A DNA stretch of 48,718 nucleotides from an uncultured Gammaproteobacteria bacterium (lineage in GTDB: Bacteria > Pseudomonadota > Gammaproteobacteria > PS1 > Pseudothioglobaceae), in NCBI GenBank assembly GCA_913020715.1, contig CAJVZH010000014.1, forward strand, positions 1 through 48,718. The letters run 5' to 3'. The notes below the pieces were generated by a model. It had not been told where the DNA came from. It worked only from the letters and a program-made list of their open reading frames with translations, and made no database searches. This document shows, one piece after another, positions 1-7,138 of this stretch. Both the position numbers and the translations under genes were made by a program. Position 1 is the first letter of the stretch. Each line of letters opens with the position of its first letter.

Positions 1-360
1 TATTATTTACCTTATCCAGAATATTACCCGATGCAAGTTTTACAGGTCGTAATTGGCGTCCTTACTATAGGACTTGGAAGTGGATTTTATTTAATATCAA
101 ATCTAGGTGCTGGACCAAGAGACGGTTTAATGATTGGTTTACAAAAAATAAGCAACCTACCTATATATTCAATTCGAACGGCGATTGAAATAAGCGTTGT
201 TGTCTTGGGATCAATTTGTCTGCTTAATAATATTGATAAATTATTGGGAGAAGTGGTTGGACTTGGAACGGTTATCTTTGCTTTGGGTATTGGCCCATCA
301 GTAGCATTAGGCCTTTACTTGGTCAACAAATTTTCAATGCCTGTAAAAAAATCCAATTGA
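1..360 (+). CDS. YczE/YyaS/YitT-family membrane protein, C-terminal part
   Basis: The reading frame is open to the first base of the window, so this is the C-terminal ~119 residues of a longer gene; family members are usually a little over 200 residues. The visible part has three hydrophobic segments and the motif GAGPRDGLMIGL about 40 residues in, which is the hallmark of YczE-like integral membrane proteins. It continues with a conserved RTAIE segment and a second glycine-rich helix (GTVIFALGIGP). Transport substrate and function are unknown for this family. The next gene lies on the opposite strand, so this gene ends its own transcription unit. The family assignment rests on motif recognition only. 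Confidence 0.75.
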   Translation, partial: YYLPYPEYYPMQVLQVVIGVLTIGLGSGFYLISNLGAGPRDGLMIGLQKISNLPIYSIRTAIEISVVVLGSICLLNNIDKLLGEVVGLGTVIFALGIGPSVALGLYLVNKFSMPVKKSN

Positions 361-392
361 TCAGCCCTAAATTAAGAGGAGGCAATTTTTAT

Positions 393-599
393 TCAACAGC
401 AGCTCTTATCCTCTTGAATCGGTGGGCAAGGATTAGTACCATAAGAACAATAAACGCAACAATCACCAGGCAGTGGTTTTAGCAAAGCCTTGCAAGACTT
501 GCACTCATAAAAGAACTGACAAGCATCGGTAGGCATTACCTCTTCAGCAGAAAATCCGCATTCAGGGCAGATAATAATGGACCCGGTGTTTACAGCCAT
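393..599 (-). CDS. GDCCVxC-domain small cysteine-rich protein
   Basis: A 68-residue protein with nine cysteines. An N-terminal CPEC and a central CKSC pair suggest a zinc-ribbon-like fold. They are followed by GDCCVYCSYG, a CPPIQ motif and a terminal CC, the pattern of the small GDCCVxC family whose function is unknown. I chose the ATG at 599; a TTG at 611 in the same frame would add four residues but has no better ribosome binding site. It is the last gene of a minus-strand group with two TM2-domain proteins. The cysteines suggest metal or redox chemistry, which is inference. The protein has no evident signal peptide when started here. Confidence 0.65.
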   Translation of the reverse strand: MAVNTGSIIICPECGFSAEEVMPTDACQFFYECKSCKALLKPLPGDCCVYCSYGTNPCPPIQEDKSCC

Positions 600-617
600 T
601 TTGTAAAACAAAAACTA

Positions 618-869
618 CTAATGGTTTTTGACAGGACGACCCTCTTTATCTTTAAAAGAGCCAACAATAATCATAATAAAATCAATTAAAGCCCATATCC
701 CTAAACCGCCAAAGGTCACCAGCATCAACAGCCCGGTGCCAATTTTTCCAACATAAAACCTGTGAGCACCGAGAGGCCCTAAAAAGAAAGCCAAAAGCGC
801 TGTTGGCACAAATCCTTTGTCGCTTATCTCCATGCTTGCATCTTGTACTGTTTTCTCGTTTTTTTCCAT
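618..869 (-). CDS. TM2 domain-containing membrane protein
   Basis: An 83-residue protein carrying one TM2 domain: two transmembrane helices joined by a tight turn. The diagnostic stretch (FLGPLGAHRFYVGK) is at residues 29-42, followed by a second helix containing WALIDFIMI. The N-terminal 20 residues are charged and probably cytoplasmic. TM2 proteins are widespread and of uncertain function. The gene is separated by fewer than 20 bases from both neighbours, so the three small genes between 393 and 1187 probably form one operon. The ATG at 869 is preceded by a purine-rich stretch that may serve as the ribosome binding site. Confidence 0.75.
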   Translation of the reverse strand: MEKNEKTVQDASMEISDKGFVPTALLAFFLGPLGAHRFYVGKIGTGLLMLVTFGGLGIWALIDFIMIIVGSFKDKEGRPVKNH

Positions 870-878
870 TTTTTTCTT

Positions 879-1187
879 CTATTTAAATTGCCCGGGGTAA
901 GGGACAATATTTCCATTGCCATCCCTATAAGCCCCAATCAACAACATAACGGTTATAACAAGAGTATGAATAATATCAACAACCAGAAGAGCAATGCCTA
1001 GGGGGTTATCCATCATTAACAATACAACCGCACCTATTGTCATCGACAAGTCAAGCAAGCCGTGCGCAAACCTTCCAAGGTAGAAATGATGAAAACCTAG
1101 CAAGCCAAAGATAGCGCAAAGACATACCGCAATTCCGTATTTTCTATCGGATGCCACATTAGAGCTCATATTTACTGTATTTTTCAC
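879..1187 (-). CDS. TM2 domain-containing membrane protein (second copy)
   Basis: A second TM2-like protein of up to 102 residues, with the motif GLLGFHHFYLGR followed by two more hydrophobic helices, so it is longer and more hydrophobic than its neighbour. The two proteins are clearly diverged and not a recent duplication. The frame opens with GTG at 1187; an in-frame ATG at 1169 (starting MSSN) is equally plausible and would give 96 residues. Neither has a strong Shine-Dalgarno sequence. It is the first gene of the small minus-strand group. A TATAAT-like sequence read on the minus strand at 1218-1223 could be its -10 element, although I found no convincing -35. Confidence 0.7.
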   Translation of the reverse strand: MKNTVNMSSNVASDRKYGIAVCLCAIFGLLGFHHFYLGRFAHGLLDLSMTIGAVVLLMMDNPLGIALLVVDIIHTLVITVMLLIGAYRDGNGNIVPYPGQFK

Positions 1188-1263
1188 TTTCTCAGTTTGG
1201 CCTCATACTCTCTAAATATTATAGGTCATAAAAGTCATAATAATTAGCAAAATCCAAGTCTAA

Positions 1264-2031
1264 CTATACAAAACGCATATCGTCTAAAAAGGGAAACTCT
1301 TTTCTAACTTTGGCAACTTCAGCAATATCCATCTCGCAAGTATCGTATTCGCTGGTTTTGCTGGTTTGCAGTAAAACCTCGCCCGAAGGATGAATGACCA
1401 TAGAGGATCCGTTGTACTTTAAACCCATGCCATCACCACCGGTACGATTAACACCGACAACGAAACATTGGTTTTCAATCGCTCTAGCGATAAGCAGTTG
1501 CTGCCAATGCAACTCTCGAGTATCTGGCCAATTGGCAATAACAAAAATTACTTCAACATCCTTTGCCACTTTGCGAAAAATCTCAGGAAAACGTAAATCA
1601 TAGCAAATAAAAACAGCACACTTGGTGTCGGCAATTTCAAAAGTGACCGTCTCATTCCCAGAAGCAAAGTACTTACCCTCGTTGGCATAATTAAACGGTT
1701 GCAACTTTGAATATCTTGCGACTTCCTGGCCATAATGATCAAAAACAAAGGCAAGATTATTGGCTTTTTTATTTGCGGGCTTTTCCGTTATTCCAGCAAC
1801 AACACCGATTAGGTGATTTAATGAAAACTGCTGCAGTGCTTGATGTGTCCTGCAATTAGGGGCTTCGCAATACTTACCCATATCAGCAATAAATCCGGTG
1901 TTAAACACCTCTGGAAAGACGACAACATCACAGCCATCTGCTTTGGCTTTGGTTACAAATTCTTCTGCACGCCTAAGATTCTCTTCAATGTCTTGCCAGC
2001 GAATATCAAGCGAAATAGTGGCTACTCTCAT
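1264..2031 (-). CDS. Nitrilase-superfamily (C-N hydrolase) omega-amidase-like enzyme
   Basis: A 255-residue carbon-nitrogen hydrolase. The Glu-Lys-Cys triad is visible as E41 (in FPEVFNTGF), K109 (in KLQPFNY) and C143 (in CYDLRFPE). The CYDLRFPE motif and the total length are typical of the YafV/Nit2 omega-amidase branch, which removes the amide from alpha-keto acid amides such as 2-oxoglutaramate. The exact substrate is inferred. The open frame extends upstream to 2202, but the ATG at 2031 gives the standard N-terminus (MRVATISLDI) and leaves room for the divergent moaE start, so I use it. The protein is cytoplasmic, and no partner gene is adjacent. Confidence 0.85.
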   Translation of the reverse strand: MRVATISLDIRWQDIEENLRRAEEFVTKAKADGCDVVVFPEVFNTGFIADMGKYCEAPNCRTHQALQQFSLNHLIGVVAGITEKPANKKANNLAFVFDHYGQEVARYSKLQPFNYANEGKYFASGNETVTFEIADTKCAVFICYDLRFPEIFRKVAKDVEVIFVIANWPDTRELHWQQLLIARAIENQCFVVGVNRTGGDGMGLKYNGSSMVIHPSGEVLLQTSKTSEYDTCEMDIAEVAKVRKEFPFLDDMRFV

Positions 2032-2123
2032 GATCTTTTTGATGTAATTAAGCTTGTAATTATAGTCCAATCGAAATTGTGCAAAATTAATTAAGCCGAC
2101 TATAAAAACGATAAAATTAACCA

Positions 2124-2576
2124 ATGGATAAAATAATTGTTCAAGAAGAGGACTTTGACCTCTCAACAGAAGTAGGGCTTGCTCGAGAAGGTAACTCAGC
2201 AACTGGTGCTATTGTTAGTTTTGTTGGTACGGTGCGCGACCTTGAAGGCGACTCACTAAGCTCTATGACACTCGAACACTATCCACAAATGACTGAAAAA
2301 TCCCTTAAGAGTGTCGCCTTAAAGGCGAGAGAGCGTTGGGAGATTCAGGCAATCACCATTATTCATCGCATTGGTGAGCTTCAAGTACAAGATCAAATCG
2401 TACTGGTTATCGCCACCAGCGAGCACCGAGGCGACGCTTTTGATGCGTGTCACTTTATTATGGATTACTTAAAAACAGACGCACCTTTTTGGAAAAAAGA
2501 ATCGGTCAATAATAAAGATAGATGGGTCGAATCTCGAGACAGCGACACCGATCAAAAAAATCGCTGGGAGCCTTAA
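2124..2576 (+). CDS. moaE: Molybdopterin synthase catalytic subunit MoaE
   Basis: A 150-residue MoaE. With MoaD it forms molybdopterin synthase, which puts two sulfurs into cyclic pyranopterin monophosphate to make molybdopterin. The family signatures GAIVSFVGTVRD (N-terminal) and EHRGDAFDACHFIMDYLK followed by PFWKKE are present, including the conserved lysines that contact the MoaD C-terminus and substrate. It lies just upstream of the rest of the molybdenum-cofactor genes but separated from them by the oppositely oriented mobA, whose stop it overlaps by 4 bases. It therefore has its own promoter in the 92-base gap shared with the divergent amidase gene. Confidence 0.93.
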   Translation: MDKIIVQEEDFDLSTEVGLAREGNSATGAIVSFVGTVRDLEGDSLSSMTLEHYPQMTEKSLKSVALKARERWEIQAITIIHRIGELQVQDQIVLVIATSEHRGDAFDACHFIMDYLKTDAPFWKKESVNNKDRWVESRDSDTDQKNRWEP

Positions 2577-3151
2577 AGCGCCAAATCTTCCACTCGATTG
2601 ATGTTTGTCAGCACTTCAAGATGATTAGAAACATCCACTCTAGCTAATTTTTGCCCTCTATACCACAATGCCATTTTTCGCTCGCCACTGGCCAAGAATT
2701 CATCAAGGTTAAGACCAAGATTTGATTTGATCAGTGCGAAGGTGGCGTGCATTATCTGCCCATCGTGAGCAACACATATTTCAGCCGATGAAGCCGTCAT
2801 TTTCAAAATAATTTCATCGATCAACTCACTAGTAACTAGTGGACTATCACAAGGCAATACCAGTAAATAAGGTGTTGAGCAAACATTAAGCGCGGAGGAA
2901 ATGCCAGATAAAGGCCCTTGAAAATCGGCCAAATTATCTTCAACCACTTCGCCATAAGTTTGATAAGCGCCGTGATTACGATTGGCGCTAATTAGAATCT
3001 TACCAACTTTCTCCCGAACAACATCGCAAGCATAGCCAATCATCGGTTTGCCACGAAATTCAATCAAGCCTTTGTCGTCACCACCCATTCTTGAGGATCG
3101 CCCGCCCGCTAGAATGACTGCTGTTATCTCATTTTTGCTGATTTTTTTCAC
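2573..3151 (-). CDS. mobA: Molybdenum cofactor guanylyltransferase MobA
   Basis: A 192-residue nucleotidyltransferase that joins GMP to molybdopterin-Mo to make the MGD cofactor of DMSO-reductase-family enzymes. The N-terminal signature LAGGRSSRMGGDDKGL, at about residues 14-29, is the GTP-binding loop of MobA, and the LPCDSP motif follows in the middle. The start codon is GTG at 3151; there is no in-frame ATG before the signature. The gene sits between moaE and moeA but on the opposite strand, overlapping moaE tail to tail by 4 bases. Its presence implies that the host makes at least one bis-MGD enzyme, although none is encoded in this window. Confidence 0.93.
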   Translation of the reverse strand: MKKISKNEITAVILAGGRSSRMGGDDKGLIEFRGKPMIGYACDVVREKVGKILISANRNHGAYQTYGEVVEDNLADFQGPLSGISSALNVCSTPYLLVLPCDSPLVTSELIDEIILKMTASSAEICVAHDGQIMHATFALIKSNLGLNLDEFLASGERKMALWYRGQKLARVDVSNHLEVLTNINRVEDLAL

Positions 3152-3206
3152 TTAAAGCCCGTGTTTTTATCAAGTTATTTGTAATGAGAAAAACCCACTG
3201 CAATTG

Positions 3207-3212
3207 TATAAT
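3207..3212 (+). promoter_or_regulatory. Candidate -10 element of the moeA-moaC-moaA-moaD-mogA operon
   Basis: A perfect TATAAT, preceded by TTG, lies 33 bases upstream of the moeA start in the 93-base gap between the divergent mobA and moeA. I could not find a -35 box at a proper distance, so this is only a partial promoter call. The remaining leader is too short to hold a Moco riboswitch. Confidence 0.35.
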
Positions 3213-3244
3213 ACACACATTAAAATCTTAAGCTATTAAAGCTG

Positions 3245-4507
3245 ATGAAAAATCAAACCCTTAACTGCGATTCACCGGTATTTAACCAATCGATGATGAG
3301 TGCCGGCTCCGCATTGGATTATTTGCTTGGAGCTGCACTCGCGCCAAACAAAACTGAAATCGTCAGCTTGGATGATGCGCTTGGCCGTATTTTGAGTAAT
3401 GACATCAACTCTTCAATAAACGTTCCAGGTTTTGATAATAGCGCGATGGATGGTTATACCATTGCTCTCGGCAACAAACATCTCGATAAAACAAATTTAT
3501 GTTTTTCTGTTGTCGATAGAATTCCTGCAGGCACAACCGGCAACGAGTTGAACGAAGGTTGTGCCGCTCGTATTTTTACCGGCGCTCCAATTCCAGAAGG
3601 TGCCAATACCGTCATCATGCAAGAAGAGTGTCAACTGTCTGAAGACGGCACTCAAATCACCATTGATCGCACAATTAATCTAAATGAAAACATTCGCCCC
3701 ACAGGAAATGATATTGTCGAAGGTGGCATCATTCTACAAAGGGGAAGACAACTGCAACCTCAAGATATTTCATTGGCAGCATCTGTCGGTGTTGGAGAAT
3801 TAAGGGTTTTTTCGAAAATTAAAGTCGGTGTCTTTTTTACCGGGGATGAATTGGTTGAGCCTGGCAACCCACTAACTGCAGGGAAAATTTACAACTCCAA
3901 TCGCTACGCGTTAGTAGCACTGTTAAAGCAAGTGGGTTGCGAAGTTATTAACCTCGGCAATATCGAAGACAAATTCGACTCAACTTGCACTGCCCTCTCA
4001 GAACTTTGTGGCAAATGTGATCTCATTATGACTACAGGCGGTGTTTCCGTTGGCGAAGAAGATCACGTCAAGGGCGCGGTAGAATCTCTTGGTGAATTGA
4101 ATTTGTGGAAAATTCGAATGAAGCCCGGCAAACCATTGGCTTTTGGCAAAGTCGGTAATACGGCGTTTATTGGCCTGCCTGGCAATCCGGTATCCAGCTT
4201 TGTTACTTTTGCTATTTTTGCCCTGCCTTTTATTAAAAAAATGCAAGGCAACAGCAAGTACCAAACAAACACCATTAAAGTTCAAGCAAATTTTGATTGC
4301 AAGCGCGCCAAGCCAAGACGCGAATACGCACGCGCTCGATTGGACTACTCAACAGGTAACGTCCAAGCAAACCTCTTTCCAAAACAAGGCTCTGATGTTA
4401 TGAGCTCTATTGTCTGGGCCGACGGTATTGTTGAAATTCCTGAAAACACCACATTTGAAGCAGGCAAACTGCTCAATTACTACCCACTAAGCGAGTTAAC
4501 ACGATGA
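3245..4507 (+). CDS. moeA: Molybdopterin molybdenumtransferase MoeA
   Basis: A 420-residue MoeA that inserts molybdate into adenylylated molybdopterin. The diagnostic [11 protein letters not shown] is at residues 61-71. It is followed by TGDELVEPG, the MPT-binding [14 protein letters not shown] and the [13 protein letters not shown] loop, then the C-terminal domain IV, so the protein is full length. It is the first gene of a tightly packed plus-strand operon, and its stop overlaps the moaC start as ATGA. Together with MogA, which makes the adenylylated intermediate, it catalyses the last common step of cofactor assembly in the cytoplasm. Confidence 0.94.
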   Translation: MKNQTLNCDSPVFNQSMMSAGSALDYLLGAALAPNKTEIVSLDDALGRILSNDINSSINVPGFDNSAMDGYTIALGNKHLDKTNLCFSVVDRIPAGTTGNELNEGCAARIFTGAPIPEGANTVIMQEECQLSEDGTQITIDRTINLNENIRPTGNDIVEGGIILQRGRQLQPQDISLAASVGVGELRVFSKIKVGVFFTGDELVEPGNPLTAGKIYNSNRYALVALLKQVGCEVINLGNIEDKFDSTCTALSELCGKCDLIMTTGGVSVGEEDHVKGAVESLGELNLWKIRMKPGKPLAFGKVGNTAFIGLPGNPVSSFVTFAIFALPFIKKMQGNSKYQTNTIKVQANFDCKRAKPRREYARARLDYSTGNVQANLFPKQGSDVMSSIVWADGIVEIPENTTFEAGKLLNYYPLSELTR

Positions 4508-4983
4508 GTAAATTAACCCATATTAACGATAAAGGCGAAGCGCAAATGGTTGATGTCTCTGGCAAAGCTAACACCTCTCGTGAAGCCAGTGCAAGTGCTG
4601 TCGTGCACATGAAAAAAGAAACACTGGATTTAATCACTTCTGGCTCACACAAAAAAGGTGATGTACTCGCTGTTGCTCGTGTTGCAGGCATTCAGGCGGC
4701 AAAAAAATGCTGGGAGCTTATCCCACTTTGCCACCCCTTAATGCTCTCAAAAGTCACTGTCGACCTCAATCCAAACGAGAAAGACTCAACAATAGAAATT
4801 ATAGCTATGGCCAAACTAGAGGGCAAAACCGGTGTGGAAATGGAAGCACTGACAGCTGCAAGTATCGCCGCACTGACTGTTTACGACATGTGCAAAGCAG
4901 TTGATCGCTTCATGCGTATTGACAAGGTGCAATTGTTAGAGAAAAAAGGCGGTAAATCCGGTCACTGGAAATTAGAATCATGA
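4504..4983 (+). CDS. moaC: Cyclic pyranopterin monophosphate synthase MoaC
   Basis: A 159-residue MoaC that converts the MoaA product, 3',8-cyclo-7,8-dihydro-GTP, into cyclic pyranopterin monophosphate. The active-site stretches [17 protein letters not shown] and DMCKAVDR are all present, and the length is normal for the family. It overlaps moeA at its start and moaA at its end, each by the ATGA arrangement, so translational coupling within the operon is likely. MoaC normally forms a hexamer in the cytoplasm. Confidence 0.95.
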   Translation: MSKLTHINDKGEAQMVDVSGKANTSREASASAVVHMKKETLDLITSGSHKKGDVLAVARVAGIQAAKKCWELIPLCHPLMLSKVTVDLNPNEKDSTIEIIAMAKLEGKTGVEMEALTAASIAALTVYDMCKAVDRFMRIDKVQLLEKKGGKSGHWKLES

Positions 4984-5975
4984 ATCAACTGATTGACCCA
5001 TTTGATCGTCAAATTACTTATCTGCGCGTTTCAGTTACGGATCATTGCAACTATCGTTGCCACTACTGTCGTGATGAAGACCACCAAACTCACACTCGAC
5101 GCTCTGAAGTTTTGTCGTTTGAAGAAATTGCCAAAATCGTGCGGCTTTTTGCCGAGCTTGGAGTCACTAAAGTTAGGCTTACCGGTGGCGAACCATTGCT
5201 ACGAAAAGACATTTTGGATTTAACCAAAATGTTGGGGGAGATTCCTGGGTTAACTGACATTCCGCTCTCAACCAACGCCCACCTTTTGCCAGCAATGGCT
5301 AGCCAACTAAAAGATCACGGCATTAACCGACTTAATATCTCACTTGACACACTCAACCCCCAGCGCCATAAAGAAATTACCCGGGGCGGCGATTTGAAGA
5401 CCGTAATTCACGGCATTGACGCCGCCATTGCAGTTGGAATGAAGCCTATTAAGCTTAATATGGTGGTCATGAAAGGCATTAACGATGATGAAATCGAAGA
5501 CATGGTTGAGTTTGCCATTGATAGGGGACTGGACATTCGCTTCATTGAAACTATGCCCATTGGCCTAGCTGGTATTGAAGCTGTCGATAGACATTACTCT
5601 GAAGCAGAAATTCTTGCACGCATTCAAAAACGTTATGGCGACAAGCTTATCGCACAAAAAGCAAAACAAACCGATGGCCCAGCCAAGGCCCTATTAATCG
5701 AGGGGAGCAATACTCGTGTAGCTACTATTTCAGCGGTATCGAACCATTTTTGTGGCACCTGTAACCGCGTACGAATGACCGCCAAGGGTGACTTGGTTTT
5801 GTGTCTCGGTCAAGAGGATTCAGTCTCTCTGCGCGATGCGATTCGCTCAAGTATGACGGATGATGAAATTAAAGACCTCATTAGAAATGCGATTACCAAA
5901 AAACCGGAAAAACATGTCTTTAGCTCAGTGATTGACAATATCAGTAATCGACAAATGGTGGAGATTGGCGGATGA
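4980..5975 (+). CDS. moaA: GTP 3',8-cyclase MoaA (radical SAM)
   Basis: A 331-residue radical SAM enzyme that starts molybdenum-cofactor synthesis from GTP. The N-terminal iron-sulfur cluster ligands are C23, C27 and C30 (CNYRCHYC), followed by the SAM-binding [10 protein letters not shown] second, C-terminal cluster that binds GTP is supplied by FCGTCNRVR and a later cysteine in LVLCLG. The protein ends in GG, the conserved tail that acts in the active site together with SAM cleavage. The start overlaps the moaC stop and the end overlaps the moaD start. Confidence 0.96.
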   Translation: MNQLIDPFDRQITYLRVSVTDHCNYRCHYCRDEDHQTHTRRSEVLSFEEIAKIVRLFAELGVTKVRLTGGEPLLRKDILDLTKMLGEIPGLTDIPLSTNAHLLPAMASQLKDHGINRLNISLDTLNPQRHKEITRGGDLKTVIHGIDAAIAVGMKPIKLNMVVMKGINDDEIEDMVEFAIDRGLDIRFIETMPIGLAGIEAVDRHYSEAEILARIQKRYGDKLIAQKAKQTDGPAKALLIEGSNTRVATISAVSNHFCGTCNRVRMTAKGDLVLCLGQEDSVSLRDAIRSSMTDDEIKDLIRNAITKKPEKHVFSSVIDNISNRQMVEIGG

Positions 5976-6208
5976 ATATTCTCTACTTTGCCTCCCTTAA
6001 AGAGAATTTAAACACAGCCTCTGAAGCAATTACTATTGACGCAGACTCAACCGTTGCGTCAATTAAAAACCAGCTGATTAAAAGACACGGTGAAAAACAC
6101 TTCCCAAAAAACATACTTTGCGCGGTGAATCACGAAATGGCCGATGACACCACAACGGTTATCGCAGGCGACGAAGTGGCATTTTTCCCGCCAGTAACTG
6201 GTGGATAA
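5972..6208 (+). CDS. moaD: Molybdopterin synthase sulfur carrier subunit MoaD
   Basis: A 78-residue ubiquitin-fold protein ending in PPVTGG. The terminal GG becomes a thiocarboxylate and donates sulfur in the MoaE active site. The start overlaps the moaA stop by ATGA. The partner moaE is in the same locus but transcribed separately. No moeB-type adenylyltransferase, needed to charge MoaD, is present here, so that gene must lie elsewhere. Confidence 0.93.
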   Translation: MNILYFASLKENLNTASEAITIDADSTVASIKNQLIKRHGEKHFPKNILCAVNHEMADDTTTVIAGDEVAFFPPVTGG

Positions 6209-6217
6209 GGGGTTTTT

Positions 6218-6745
6218 ATGAACAATACAATCAAAATTGGTTTTTTAACCATCTCTGACAGGGCGTCTCGCGGTGAGTATGAAGATATTAGCGGTCCTGC
6301 CATGCAACAGTGGATATCTAGCGCCGTCACAACACCATACGAGAGCGTTGTAAGAGTTATTGAGGACGAACAAGAACTCATTGAAAAAACCCTCATTGAA
6401 CTGAGTGACGAGCTTGGTTGTAGTGTTGTACTCACTACCGGTGGCACCGGCCCAACTAAACGAGATGTTACGCCCGAAGCAACCACGGCAGTTTGTGAGA
6501 GAATTTACGATGGCTTTGCTGAGCAAATGCGAGCAGTTTCACTGCGCACTGTACCAACAGCCATTCTTTCACGTCAAATTGCCGGCACACGCGGTAATAG
6601 CTTAATCATCAATCTACCGGGAAAGCCGGTTGCGATTGCTGTTTGTTTGGGAGCGGTATTTTTGGCCGTACCAAAATGCTTAGAGCTGCTTGATAACTCA
6701 ATCATGCAAATCGATAAAGGTTTTGTCAAACAGGATTTTGGTTAG
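6218..6745 (+). CDS. mogA: Molybdopterin adenylyltransferase MogA/MoaB-type
   Basis: A 175-residue protein of the MoaB/MogA family, which activates molybdopterin with ATP before MoeA inserts molybdenum. The key motif TTGGTGPTKRDVTPEAT is in the middle of the protein and NLPGKPVA is near the C-terminus. It follows moaD after 9 bases and closes the operon. Its last 20 bases overlap the 3' end of the convergent cysteine-rich gene of the cbb locus. MogA and MoaB cannot be separated with certainty by eye; the operon context favours a Moco role either way. Confidence 0.88.
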   Translation: MNNTIKIGFLTISDRASRGEYEDISGPAMQQWISSAVTTPYESVVRVIEDEQELIEKTLIELSDELGCSVVLTTGGTGPTKRDVTPEATTAVCERIYDGFAEQMRAVSLRTVPTAILSRQIAGTRGNSLIINLPGKPVAIAVCLGAVFLAVPKCLELLDNSIMQIDKGFVKQDFG

Positions 6746-7136
6746 ACACCCTTCCCAATCCATAAGCCTCAATTAAGGCTTTTTTTACACCTTGGGTCAT
6801 CTCACTCGAATCAAGGTGTTTTTCGGCAACAATTTCAATTCGCTCTAGGCACAACGCTTGTTCATAACACTGCCTTAAACACCTCAAATCAAGAGATTGG
6901 TTTTCAATACAACCCTCAGCACAGCCCTGGGCATTGGAAAATTGAACAGTCTGATCCATCATGACTTCCAATTGATAAGAATACAAATCAATGCCATGAT
7001 CTTGCGCAAGTTGCAGATATATTGACTGATAAAAATCTTGGTGAAAGATGATATTTTCAATATTAATCACACTTTGCAGTGCGTAGCCCTTTCCTTGATA
7101 ATCAAAAGAAACAGAGGCGTGTAACGAATGCTTCAT
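6726..7136 (-). CDS. Unknown cysteine-rich protein downstream of cbbO
   Basis: A 136-residue protein I do not recognise. It starts 3 bases from the cbbO stop, so translation is probably coupled and the product is likely tied to RuBisCO activation. The central part contains five cysteines (C72, C76, C86, C90, C96), with two CX3C pairs separated by nine residues, a spacing seen in small helix-hairpin cysteine proteins and some metal sites. There is no signal peptide or transmembrane segment. The N-terminal half is predicted to be mixed beta/alpha. The C-terminal end overlaps mogA tail to tail by 20 bases. It may assist CbbQO or have an unrelated metal or redox role; both are guesses. Confidence 0.7.
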   Translation of the reverse strand: MKHSLHASVSFDYQGKGYALQSVINIENIIFHQDFYQSIYLQLAQDHGIDLYSYQLEVMMDQTVQFSNAQGCAEGCIENQSLDLRCLRQCYEQALCLERIEIVAEKHLDSSEMTQGVKKALIEAYGLGRVSNQNPV

Positions 7137-7138
7137 CG

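Noticed and set aside
1840-2094. Plus-strand 84-residue open frame inside the amidase region
   Set aside because: Antisense to the well-supported amidase gene, with no motif of its own.
3213-3244. Possible Moco riboswitch before moeA
   Set aside because: The leader after the -10 element is only about 30 bases, far too short for that aptamer.
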